From JBIICS01 sp044238735 (GTDB taxonomy: Bacteria > Bacteroidota > Bacteroidia > UBA4408): a stretch of DNA of 16,224 bases. Below, piece by piece: positions 1 to 6,820 of this stretch. The stretch's first letter is position 1; each line of letters starts with the position of its first letter. The position numbers and the translations under genes were made by a program. The stretch is from NCBI GenBank assembly GCA_044238735.1, contig JBIICS010000058.1, positions 1 through 16,224 on the forward strand. Direction: 5' to 3'. The notes beneath the pieces are model-generated. The model ran no database searches and had not been told where the DNA came from. It saw only the letters and a list, made by a program, of their open reading frames with translations.

Positions 1-250
1 TATAACGTTCGACTATTGTCCGCCTCCACTAAAAAACAAACCCAAAATAATAATAGGAGAAATATACATTAGCATTCCAAGAGTAATAGAAAACTCAAAG
101 AAATTTAATTGTTCGTTTGATAATGAATTACATCGTGTTATAATACATGGATTTTTACATCTTTGCGGGTATAAAGACAAATCCAAATTAGAATCTAAAG
201 TTATGCGCGCAAAAGAAGATTTCTATTTAGAGAATTATTTTACGAGGTAG
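1..250 (+). CDS. ybeY: Endoribonuclease YbeY, 3' part only (rRNA maturation)
   Basis: YbeY is a metal-dependent single-strand endoribonuclease that acts in 16S rRNA 3' end maturation and ribosome quality control in the cytosol. The frame is open from base 2 to the TAG at 248-250 and gives 82 residues, roughly the C-terminal half to two thirds of a usual 140-150 residue protein; the start lies before the window. The visible part begins ITFDY, then GEIYIS and an RVIENSKKF helix, all typical of the family, followed by the metal motif HGFLHLCGYKD. Two of the three usual metal-binding histidines are present (visible residues 49 and 53). The place of the third (residue 59) is Asp; I recall GYKDK as common in Bacteroidota members of this family. 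The end RAKEDFYL also fits. A hairpin terminator follows about 80 bases downstream. The identification is firm; the exact role of the Asp is inference. Confidence 0.88.
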   Translation, partial: ITFDYCPPPLKNKPKIIIGEIYISIPRVIENSKKFNCSFDNELHRVIIHGFLHLCGYKDKSKLESKVMRAKEDFYLENYFTR

Positions 251-331
251 CTTTTGAATATTATTGAATTAATTAATAAAGTATCTTCTCCACTTAACTT
301 AAATCCAGGTTTTATTGAATGCTGAAAGTTG

Positions 332-371
332 ATAAGAACAAGGTTACAGGTTATCGGTTCTTATTTTTTTT
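332..371 (+). terminator. Rho-independent terminator after ybeY
   Basis: An eight-base perfect inverted repeat, ATAAGAAC (332-339) and GTTCTTAT (357-364), encloses a 17-base loop and runs directly into eight T residues (364-371). Read on the + strand this is a conventional terminator shape for ybeY. On the - strand the hairpin is not followed by T residues, so it does not look bidirectional. The long loop lowers certainty. The rest of the gap 251-376 shows no gene. Confidence 0.6.
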
Positions 372-376
372 GGATC

Positions 377-1375
377 TTAAAACAACTTCTGATTTAAACG
401 TTCTTTTTCTAAGTGATATTCGGATTCAAGGCGATTTATTATTTCTTTACAAGTAAGAATATCATTAATAAATTCTACACTTTTTCCAGCACTCCATAAA
501 TTAGAATAGTTACCGGGCTTAATACTTTGTTCGAGACGCTTCATCCCCCGTAACTGTACTAAAATTTTAAACCATTTACGTGTAAGCGAATTATTCGATA
601 AAATTTTTTCGAGCCAATTTTGATCCAAGCCAATTTTTTGTGCATAAGGAGTATTGACTACACTGCAGGGTGTACCTGATAAACGGGTAGTCATTACAAT
701 ATCATCCATTGAACTCTGAATCAAACTTAATTTATATTCTTCATTTACTGCTGCTTCTGTGCAGGCAATAAAACGAGTGCCTATAGAAACACCGTCAGCC
801 CCCAAAACCATTGCGCTTAAAATACCTAAGCCATTAGATATGCCACCGGCAGCAATAACCGGAACGTTAGGAAACTCTCTTTTTAAAGCTGGTATTAATA
901 CCTGAAGAGGATTTGGACCGGCATGTCCTCCTGCTCCCTGCCCTACAGCAACAAATCCATGTGTGCCTTCTTTTAAAGCTTTTTCGGCATGTTTTAAATT
1001 AGTAATATCGCTATATACGATACCACCGTAAGAAGAGGCAACATCTACTACCTGCCGGGGGTTACCCAATGAGGTAATGTAAAAAGGCACTTTAAATTGG
1101 GCACAAACCTTTAAATGTTGTTCGTATAATACATTTGTTTTCTGAACAATTAGATTAACACCATAATTACCCGGCTTATCCAATTTATAATCGTTTAACC
1201 TTTCTAATACCCCTGCCAATTCATCTTTTTGGCGATAGTTTAATGTTGGGAAAGTTCCCATAATCCCATTATCTATTGCAGCCTTTACCATTGGCTCGTT
1301 ACTAACCAAAAACATGGGGGCCATTATTACCGGAAAGCGAATACCGGTGTTAACAATAAATTTGTTTTTTTGCAT
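377..1375 (-). CDS. Nitronate monooxygenase / FabK-like FMN flavoprotein
   Basis: A 332-residue TIM-barrel flavoprotein of the 2-nitropropane dioxygenase family, which binds FMN and includes nitronate monooxygenases and the enoyl-ACP reductase FabK. Visible motifs are PVIMAPM near the N-terminus (residues 15-21), the GQGAGGHAG loop with the candidate catalytic His151, AAGGIS (175-180) and GADGVSIGTRF (192-202), the phosphate-binding end of the barrel. Length is normal and the protein has no signal peptide, so it is cytosolic. The start is ATG at 1373-1375. It is transcribed divergently from the acyl-CoA synthetase gene, and the 3' end faces ybeY across a 126-base gap. Sequence alone cannot decide between nitronate oxidation and a fatty-acid enoyl reductase; the neighbouring acyl-CoA synthetase makes a lipid role worth considering, but that is inference. 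The C-terminal 60 residues are charged and less typical. Confidence 0.85.
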   Translation of the reverse strand: MQKNKFIVNTGIRFPVIMAPMFLVSNEPMVKAAIDNGIMGTFPTLNYRQKDELAGVLERLNDYKLDKPGNYGVNLIVQKTNVLYEQHLKVCAQFKVPFYITSLGNPRQVVDVASSYGGIVYSDITNLKHAEKALKEGTHGFVAVGQGAGGHAGPNPLQVLIPALKREFPNVPVIAAGGISNGLGILSAMVLGADGVSIGTRFIACTEAAVNEEYKLSLIQSSMDDIVMTTRLSGTPCSVVNTPYAQKIGLDQNWLEKILSNNSLTRKWFKILVQLRGMKRLEQSIKPGNYSNLWSAGKSVEFINDILTCKEIINRLESEYHLEKERLNQKLF

Positions 1376-1465
1376 GCATTAAATTTAACTTAAATGATTT
1401 TTAATCACTAATTATCAATACATTATTTATAATTAATGATTAACTTTATTAAAATAGCCTTTTTT

Positions 1466-3226
1466 ATGGAAAATTTTAGAACATTTGACCTCTTACCACG
1501 TCTTCAGAAAAACTATAATAAACCTGATGCCCTTTCGAGCAAAGTAAAGGGAAGCTGGAAGAAAATAAGTACCGATGAATACATCAACAGTACTAACCAC
1601 ATTAGTTATGGTTTATTGGCCTTAGGAGTTGGCAAAGGAGATAATATTGGAACTATTTCTAATAACCGTTTCGAATGGAATTTTGTAGATATGGGAATGG
1701 CTCAAATAAGTGCGGTTCATGTCCCTATTTATCCAACCATAAGCGAGCACGACTTAAAATTTATAATTAATGATGCCGATATAAAATTGTTCTTTGTATC
1801 TTCTCAGGAACTTTACGAAAAGGTTTCCCGAATAGAAAAAGAACTCAATAAAAAAATAAACATATATACCTTTGATGAAGTGCCTGGTGTTTCTCATTGG
1901 ACCGAAGTTGAAAATCTGGGCAAGAAGAATCAAAATCCTGAGCGATTAGAATCGATCAAGAACTCCATTAAAGATACCGACTTGTTAACCATATTGTACA
2001 CATCCGGTACAACCGGAAACCCTAAAGGTGTAATGCTTTCGCATAAGAACATAATCAGTAATTGCCTGGCTACCCGAACACTTGCTCCCTTTGAAAGTAA
2101 CTGGAAAAGTTTAAGCTTTTTACCCATCAACCACGTTTATGAACGTATGCTTACATACCTTTATCAATATTTTGGCATATCGGTTTATTATGCAGAAAGT
2201 TTAGAAACCATCGCCGATAATTTAAAAGAGATTAAACCACAAATGTTTGTTACCGTTCCACGTTTACTCGAAAAAGTTTACGATAAAATAGTAGCAAAAG
2301 GCTCAGAACAAAAAGGTATTAAAAAAGCACTGTTTTTTTGGGCATTAGCCTTAGGACACGAATATGAAATAAATGGAAAAAGTTGGTGGTATAAACTTAA
2401 ACTGGCCATCGCCAATAAACTAATCTTTAGTAAATGGCGCGAAGCATTGGGAGGTAACGTTGTGGCAGTTGCCTCTGGTGGAGCAGCACTTCAACCCAGA
2501 CTTGCTCGAGTATTTAATGCAGCTAAAATTACTGTTTTAGAAGGATATGGCTTAACCGAAACATCCCCTGTTATTGCAGTTAACAATTTTAATCCGGGTG
2601 GCATTTGTTTTGGTACCGTAGGGCATGTTATTGAAGGGGTTGATGTAAAAATTGCTGAGGACGGCGAAATAATAGTTAAAGGACCTAATATTATGCTTGG
2701 CTATTATAAACGCCCCGATTTAACTGCAGAAGTAATGGACAGTAATGGTTATTTTCATACCGGCGATATTGGGGAATTTGTGGAAGGAAAATATTTAAAA
2801 ATTACCGATCGTAAAAAAGAAATCTTTAAGACTTCGGGGGGTAAATATATTGCGCCACAGATTATCGAAAATAAATTAAAGGAATCACGCTTTATTGAAC
2901 AAGTAATGGTGATTGGTGAAAATGAAAAATTTCCTGCTGCTTTTGTGGTTCCTTCCTTTTTATTTATCAAAGAATACTGCGAGCGAAAAGGAATTACATA
3001 TTCTAGCAACGAACAGATAATTAAAGAAAAAGAAATTTTAGATCGTATTAATGAAGAGGTTAATCAGGTAAACACTCAATTAGCCAACTACGAACAAATT
3101 AAGAAAATAGAGCTACTTCCAAAGGAATGGAGTATAGATGGAGGTGAGTTAACTCCCAAATTAAGCATGAAGCGAAAGGTTATCATCGCTAAAAATCAGG
3201 ACGCCTATAAAAGAATTTATAGTTAG
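1466..3226 (+). CDS. Long-chain fatty acid--CoA ligase (AMP-forming)
   Basis: An acyl-CoA synthetase of the ANL adenylating family, FadD/FAA type, which activates free fatty acids to acyl-AMP and then acyl-CoA at the cytosolic face of the membrane. Counting from the ATG at 1466 (586 residues), the ATP-binding loop YTSGTTGNPKG lies at 178-188, the YGLTETSP motif at 361-368, TGDIG at 432-436 and the hinge DRKKEIFKTSGGKYIAP at 448-464. The C-terminal LTPKLSMKRK carries the catalytic lysine, probably Lys569. An in-frame ATG at 1436 would add ten hydrophobic residues (MINFIKIAFF); the start at 1466 (MENFRTFDLLP) fits better because the family usually begins with a short polar stretch and FDLL. Neither start has a Shine-Dalgarno sequence. 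The gene is divergent from the flavoprotein gene, with control signals presumably in 1376-1465. All catalytic motifs are intact; chain-length preference cannot be read. Confidence 0.93.
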   Translation: MENFRTFDLLPRLQKNYNKPDALSSKVKGSWKKISTDEYINSTNHISYGLLALGVGKGDNIGTISNNRFEWNFVDMGMAQISAVHVPIYPTISEHDLKFIINDADIKLFFVSSQELYEKVSRIEKELNKKINIYTFDEVPGVSHWTEVENLGKKNQNPERLESIKNSIKDTDLLTILYTSGTTGNPKGVMLSHKNIISNCLATRTLAPFESNWKSLSFLPINHVYERMLTYLYQYFGISVYYAESLETIADNLKEIKPQMFVTVPRLLEKVYDKIVAKGSEQKGIKKALFFWALALGHEYEINGKSWWYKLKLAIANKLIFSKWREALGGNVVAVASGGAALQPRLARVFNAAKITVLEGYGLTETSPVIAVNNFNPGGICFGTVGHVIEGVDVKIAEDGEIIVKGPNIMLGYYKRPDLTAEVMDSNGYFHTGDIGEFVEGKYLKITDRKKEIFKTSGGKYIAPQIIENKLKESRFIEQVMVIGENEKFPAAFVVPSFLFIKEYCERKGITYSSNEQIIKEKEILDRINEEVNQVNTQLANYEQIKKIELLPKEWSIDGGELTPKLSMKRKVIIAKNQDAYKRIYS

Positions 3227-3230
3227 TTTA

Positions 3231-3294
3231 TTTTTAAATTTCGCAATTGCGCGCCAATTAATCAGAAAATCAGGCGCGAAGGGCTATTTAAAAA
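3231..3294 (+). terminator. Possible layered hairpin terminator after the acyl-CoA ligase
   Basis: Nested inverted repeats begin five bases after the stop codon. The outer arms are TTTTTAAAT (3231-3239) and ATTTAAAAA (3286-3294). Inside them either TTCGC/GCGAA (3240-3244 with 3276-3280) or the GC-rich CGCGCC/GGCGCG (3250-3255 with 3273-3278) can pair. A short T run follows at about 3300. It is placed as a terminator would be, but the T tract does not directly follow the GC stem. The remaining gap to 3434 is AT-rich with no gene; it must hold the promoter of the next gene, which I could not pin down. Confidence 0.4.
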
Positions 3295-3434
3295 AAAAAT
3301 TTTTAGCATTAAAATCCAAACGGCATTATCGTTATCATTATTTTAAAACGCGGACTTGTATTTAAAAGCATCATTTAATTCATCAAATAATTTTAATTAC
3401 ATTAAAACATATAATTATTTCTAAAATAGAGTAA

Positions 3435-3920
3435 ATGAAAAAATTATTGATTTTAATACCGATAATACTGACTTGTGAGGCAATAATTGCTCAAACAAAG
3501 ATCCGTCAGGGCGATGGTACATATTCGTCTAACAAAGTACTCTATACAATTGATGAATTAAAGGTAAGGGAAGGGGATGGAACATATTCATCTAATAAAG
3601 TCCTGTATAATTTTGATGGCCAAAAATTCAGACAAGGAGATGGAACGTATTCTTCCAATAAAGTTTTGTTAACGATTGATGGCTACAAAATAAGGTTAGG
3701 GGATGGAACCTATACATCTAACAAGGTACTTTACACCATAGACGGCAATAAAATCAGACAAGGGGATGGTACGTATTCTTCCAATGAAGTTCTTTTTACA
3801 ATTGATGGAAACAAGGTTCGGCAAGGCGATGGAACCTATTCAACTAACAAAATACTTTTTACAATTGATGGCAGTTTATCAATAACCAAATTAGCTTGTT
3901 TATTATACTACGTATTATAA
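3435..3920 (+). CDS. Secreted six-repeat protein, 5-fold beta-flower type
   Basis: A 161-residue protein with a clear signal peptide (MKKLLILIPIILTCEAIIAQ, cleavage after about residue 20), so it is exported to the periplasm or beyond. Almost all of the mature protein is six head-to-tail repeats of exactly 21 residues (22-147), with consensus K-I/V-R-Q-G-D-G-T-Y-S-S-N-K-V-L-Y-T-I-D-G-x. The pattern matches proteins I know as 5-fold beta-flower proteins in Bacteroidota, where each repeat forms a petal of a closed flower; no enzymatic role is established that I know of, and no catalytic residues are evident. A 14-residue tail (SLSITKLACLLYYVL region) is hydrophobic and may form one helix. The start is ATG at 3435 without a Shine-Dalgarno sequence. 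The next gene follows on the same strand after 68 bases. Family assignment is by recalled repeat pattern; function is unknown. Confidence 0.75.
   Translation: MKKLLILIPIILTCEAIIAQTKIRQGDGTYSSNKVLYTIDELKVREGDGTYSSNKVLYNFDGQKFRQGDGTYSSNKVLLTIDGYKIRLGDGTYTSNKVLYTIDGNKIRQGDGTYSSNEVLFTIDGNKVRQGDGTYSTNKILFTIDGSLSITKLACLLYYVL
3498..3875 (+). repeat. Six tandem 63-bp coding repeats
   Basis: Six in-frame units of exactly 63 bases (3498-3560, 3561-3623, 3624-3686, 3687-3749, 3750-3812, 3813-3875) encode the 21-residue repeats. At the DNA level the units differ mostly at third codon positions: the GDGT core is spelled with ggc, ggg or gga for the first Gly, and gta/gga plus aca, acg or acc for the rest, while the protein stays nearly constant. 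This indicates old duplications kept by selection on the protein and not fresh slippage. Confidence 0.9.
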
Positions 3921-3925
3921 ATTTA
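3896..3925 (+). promoter_or_regulatory. Candidate Bacteroidota promoter for the tocopherol-cyclase-like gene
   Basis: TTG at 3896-3898 is separated by 19 bases from TAAATTTA at 3918-3925, which matches the Bacteroidota -7 box TAnnTTTG except for the last base. The elements overlap the 3' end of the beta-flower gene and would give a leader of roughly 55 bases before the ATG at 3989. In such AT-rich DNA a chance match is quite possible. Confidence 0.35.
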
Positions 3926-3988
3926 AATTAGACCATCTATATTCCAAACAAAAACACAAATTTAACTCTTAAATAATAACCATTTTAT

Positions 3989-5092
3989 ATGAGTAAAAAC
4001 AGATATCAATTAACCAAAAGATCTTCAAAGAATGGGTATGATTGGTGGTGGCATTCGTTTGTAGCTACTAATGCTCAAACAGGTGAATTAAAACCTTTTT
4101 TTATTGAATATTATGTTATAAATCCCGGCTTGTGGAAAGATAAAATTATTTTGGGTCAACAAAAAGAAAGTAAAGCCAAACGTGAAAAACCCTGCTATGC
4201 CATGCTTAAAGTGGGCACTTGGGGTCACGACAAAATACAACTGCATAATTTTTATAGTATAAGCGATTTTTATGCATCTAATAAAGAACTAAATTGTAAA
4301 ATTGGAACGAATGAACTATACGAGAACAAACTGTTTGGAGAAGTGCACGTGAGCGAACACGAAAGAGATACTTTTCCGGAACTTATGAGTGATGCGGGTT
4401 CACTAAAATGGGATTTAACCGTAGAAAAAGATGTATATTTTGATGTGGGCTATGGAAGCTCTAAATTATTTAACTGGTTGGGTGCATTTCATATGTATTG
4501 GCACATTCAAGGCATGAGAAGCAAATTCAGTGGAGAACTACTCTTTAACAATCAACGATACATTGTTAACCCTGAAACATCTTTTGGTTATCAAGATAAA
4601 AACTGGGGAAAAGATTACACTAACCCTTGGATCTGGCTTAATTGCAATAATTTTAAATCTAAAAAAACAGGTAAGCCTGTTGACGCTAGTTTTGATTTAG
4701 GTGGTGGCTGCCCTAAAGTTTTTGGCATTTCATTGCCCAAACGAATTTTAACAGCGTTCTATTATAACGGAGAATTTACAGAATTTAATTTTTCTAAATT
4801 TTGGAAAAAATCCAAACAGCAATTTAGTACACACGAAGATGATAACTTTTTTTATTGGAATGTGGTATCTGAAAATAAGAATTATAAAATTGATCTGAAG
4901 TTTAGATGCGAGAAATCAAAACTTCTGAAGATTAACTACGAAAATCCGAATGGAGAAAAAAAACATACAAAACTTTGGAGCGGTGGACATGCGGAAGGTA
5001 GCCTTGTTTTTTATAAGAAAGAAGATGGGAATTTTAGAATAATTGACGAGCTGGAAGGAAGCTTAGGCGGTTGCGAGTATGGCGAGTATTAG
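3989..5092 (+). CDS. Tocopherol cyclase / CrtC-AttH lipocalin-like protein
   Basis: A 367-residue protein without signal peptide or membrane segment. The middle carries TSFGYQDKNWGKDYTNPWIWLNCNNF (starting near residue 197), which resembles the tocopherol-cyclase family signature (an aromatic-rich Y-x-D/E-K-N-W-G followed by P-x-W-x-W), and it ends in GGCEYGEY, also reminiscent of bacterial members. That family belongs with the CrtC/AttH two-domain lipocalin-like proteins, which handle isoprenoid or other lipid substrates. The protein is very rich in Trp, Phe and Tyr, consistent with beta-barrels enclosing a hydrophobic ligand. Bacterial homologues outside cyanobacteria mostly lack a proven reaction, and no tocopherol pathway gene is in view, so real tocopherol cyclase activity is unlikely to be inferable. 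The ATG at 3989 has no Shine-Dalgarno sequence. It lies 68 bases after the beta-flower gene and may share or have its own promoter. Confidence 0.65.
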   Translation: MSKNRYQLTKRSSKNGYDWWWHSFVATNAQTGELKPFFIEYYVINPGLWKDKIILGQQKESKAKREKPCYAMLKVGTWGHDKIQLHNFYSISDFYASNKELNCKIGTNELYENKLFGEVHVSEHERDTFPELMSDAGSLKWDLTVEKDVYFDVGYGSSKLFNWLGAFHMYWHIQGMRSKFSGELLFNNQRYIVNPETSFGYQDKNWGKDYTNPWIWLNCNNFKSKKTGKPVDASFDLGGGCPKVFGISLPKRILTAFYYNGEFTEFNFSKFWKKSKQQFSTHEDDNFFYWNVVSENKNYKIDLKFRCEKSKLLKINYENPNGEKKHTKLWSGGHAEGSLVFYKKEDGNFRIIDELEGSLGGCEYGEY

Positions 5093-5165
5093 CAGATGAT
5101 ACTAAACATTTTTTGCAAGTTATAGACAGTTTATTCAACTAATTAAAAAAACTTAAAACATTATA

Positions 5166-5194
5166 GCAACATAATTGTGTTGCAACTATTTTTT
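5166..5194 (+). terminator. Possible terminator after the tocopherol-cyclase-like gene
   Basis: GCAACA (5166-5171) and TGTTGC (5178-5183) form a perfect six-base stem with a six-base loop, followed after five bases by six T residues (5189-5194). Orientation suits the + strand gene ending at 5092. The rest of the convergent gap 5093-5277 is A/T-rich, with a second small inverted repeat, TTAATT/AATTAA around 5201-5217, that lacks a T run on the - strand. No gene is visible there. Confidence 0.4.
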
Positions 5195-5277
5195 AATAGT
5201 TTAATTACCGCAATTAACAATTTGTCAGAAAAAAATTTGGTTATAAAAATGTAAAAAAAGAATTAACTTATCCTTTT

Positions 5278-5850
5278 TTACTTATTCTTTGAATGAATCA
5301 TCTTAAGTAAATCTTCTTCAGATTTTCCGGCTACACTTATACTTGATTTTGCAGATTCAACCAAACTATGTTGAGGGTATTTTTCTATAAACACTTTATA
5401 AAACTTGCTTGCATTGTCGGACTCTTTTAAAACATTATCGTAAGTAAAAGCTTTTAAAAAGTATGCATTGGGCACGTACTTATTAGCCGGAAATCGTGTT
5501 ATTAACTTATCTAAGTTTAAAATTGCCTCTTTACCCTTCTTTAATGTAATTTGTATTTGAGCTTGCTTAAATAAATATTGAGGAGTAAATGTTGTATCGT
5601 TTGGAAAATTTCTAATGTAATCGGAGTAAAGATTAGAAATAGACAAGGCCTGCACTTCACTAAAAACACCAGAATTATCTTTTTTTAGCTTCTGTTCAAA
5701 GTCATAAATTAACTGTTGTTGCTCCAGTATATTAAAAGTTTGATTCTTACCCGAATTCTGATTTTCGTTGTTAAGATTAGATTCATTTTCGGAGCAAGAT
5801 GAAAATAAAAAAAGGGAGAGAAAAATTACAGTACCTAATTTATTTAACAT
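5278..5850 (-). CDS. TPR-type lipoprotein, downstream of def
   Basis: A 190-residue lipoprotein. The signal peptide MLNKLGTVIFLSLFLFSSC ends in a lipobox with the lipidated Cys19, followed by a low-complexity Asn/Glu/Ser linker to about residue 38. The remainder is helical with tetratricopeptide-like pairs: FKQAQIQITLKKGKEAILNLDKLITRFPANKYVPNAYFLKAFTYDNVLKESDNASKFYKVFIEKYPQH (short pieces such as the FP and YP turns mark repeat ends). This layout resembles BamD/YbgF-like envelope scaffold proteins but is shorter than BamD. Its ATG lies inside the end of def, overlapping by 11 bases, so it is translated from the same mRNA and probably coupled. Its role is not known; an envelope protein-interaction function is inferred from the TPRs. 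It is the last gene of the operon that starts at 7251. Confidence 0.8.
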   Translation of the reverse strand: MLNKLGTVIFLSLFLFSSCSENESNLNNENQNSGKNQTFNILEQQQLIYDFEQKLKKDNSGVFSEVQALSISNLYSDYIRNFPNDTTFTPQYLFKQAQIQITLKKGKEAILNLDKLITRFPANKYVPNAYFLKAFTYDNVLKESDNASKFYKVFIEKYPQHSLVESAKSSISVAGKSEEDLLKMIHSKNK

Positions 5851-6397
5851 AAAATTTCATTTTATATTCAACATCCACATTTCCTTTTGAAATTTCGAGC
5901 AAACGATTTTTCAGCATTCTTCTCCGAAGTGGATTTAATCTCTCCACAAACAACTTACCCTCAATGTGATCGTATTCGTGTTGTATAATACGTGCGGCTA
6001 TACCATCAAATTCTTCTTCCCATGTTTCAAAATTTTCATCCTGATATTGAATTACCAGACGTTCTTTTCTATTTACATCCTCTCTTATAGAAGGGATGCT
6101 TAAACAACCCTCGCTAAAATCCCAATCCTTACCGGATTCCTCTATAATTACCGGGTTAATAAAGACCTGAACAAAATCGATTAAATCGGGTTCTTCCTCT
6201 TCAAACGGCGAAGCATCCACAATAAATAATCGTATGGATTTCCCAATTTGAGGAGCCGCTAATCCAACCCCTTTAGAGTTGTACATAGTTTCGAACATGT
6301 CCTCTATTAATTTTTTTAGACCGGGATAATCTGGAGAAATATTTTCTGCTCTTTTCTTTAATACCGGATCTCCGTATGCAACAATAGGTAAAATCAT
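5840..6397 (-). CDS. def: Peptide deformylase
   Basis: A 185-residue metalloenzyme that removes the formyl group from the N-terminal methionine of new proteins at the ribosome. All three family motifs are intact: GVGLAAPQIG at 43-52, EGCLS at 96-100 and QHEYDH at 139-144. Metal ligands are Cys98, His140 and His144, and the catalytic base is Glu141. The sequence starts MILPIVAYGDPVLKKRA, as usual for Bacteroidota type enzymes, and length is normal. A short acidic insert (FEEEEPDLIDF, about 65-75) sits between motifs I and II. The start is ATG at 6395-6397, only three bases after the ruvX stop, and the 3' end overlaps the lipoprotein gene by 11 bases, so this is one operon. Identification is certain in practice. 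Confidence 0.97.
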   Translation of the reverse strand: MILPIVAYGDPVLKKRAENISPDYPGLKKLIEDMFETMYNSKGVGLAAPQIGKSIRLFIVDASPFEEEEPDLIDFVQVFINPVIIEESGKDWDFSEGCLSIPSIREDVNRKERLVIQYQDENFETWEEEFDGIAARIIQHEYDHIEGKLFVERLNPLRRRMLKNRLLEISKGNVDVEYKMKFYVK

Positions 6398-6400
6398 TCT

Positions 6401-6820
6401 TTATTTAATATTAATTTGCTCTAGGTACGACTGTAAAATAATTGTGGCACTGATTTGATCCACCAGTTCTTTGTCTTTTCTGTCTTTCTTTTTTAATCCT
6501 GCATCAATCATGGTTTGAAACGCCATTTTTGAAGTAAAACGCTCATCCACAAAAACAACAGGAATTAGTGGAAATTGTTTCTTTAATTGATTAACAAATA
6601 TATTTACGTACTTGGTATTTTGTGTTTGGGTATTATTTAAGCGTTTGGGTTCACCAACCACAAACAAATCTACCGTTTCAGCTTTAATATAGTTGCTAAC
6701 AAAAACAAATATATCTTTAGAATGTACTGTTGTTAATCCATTAGCAATTATCCGTAACGGATCAGTTGTGGCTATTCCAACTCGCTTTGTTCCGTAATCA
6801 AAAGCTAATATCCTTCCCAT
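6401..6820 (-). CDS. ruvX: Putative pre-16S rRNA nuclease / Holliday junction resolvase RuvX (YqgF)
   Basis: A 139-residue RNase H-fold nuclease of the YqgF family. The family was first called a putative Holliday junction resolvase and is now linked to 16S rRNA 5' end processing. The start MGRILAFDYGTKRVGIA is diagnostic, with Asp8 as the first metal ligand. VGEPKRLNN (55-63), FVDERFTS with Glu93, and DQISATIILQSYL with Asp121 supply the rest of the active site. Length is normal. The ATG overlaps the stop of the upstream membrane-protein gene as TAATG (one shared base), and the stop lies three bases before def. Both arrangements suggest translational coupling. In this window ruvX and def sit with ybeY elsewhere, so two 16S-maturation genes are present but not in one operon. 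Confidence 0.95.
   Translation of the reverse strand: MGRILAFDYGTKRVGIATTDPLRIIANGLTTVHSKDIFVFVSNYIKAETVDLFVVGEPKRLNNTQTQNTKYVNIFVNQLKKQFPLIPVVFVDERFTSKMAFQTMIDAGLKKKDRKDKELVDQISATIILQSYLEQINIK

Noticed and set aside
1371..1378. Palindrome TGCATGCA at the flavoprotein start as an operator
   Set aside because: It lies across the start codon, is only eight bases long, and has no second copy nearby; chance is likely.
1930..3009. Open frames of 66 and 84 codons antisense to the acyl-CoA ligase gene (1930-2130, 2755-3009)
   Set aside because: They lie opposite a well-conserved enzyme, have no recognisable product and no own upstream signals.
3498..3875. Regular repeats that might look like a CRISPR or satellite array
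   Set aside because: The units are contiguous with no spacers, keep one reading frame, and differ at synonymous positions; they encode a repeat protein.
5201..5217. TTAATT/AATTAA inverted repeat as a - strand terminator for the lipoprotein operon
   Set aside because: It is A/T only, lies about 60 bases past the stop, and no T run follows on that strand.
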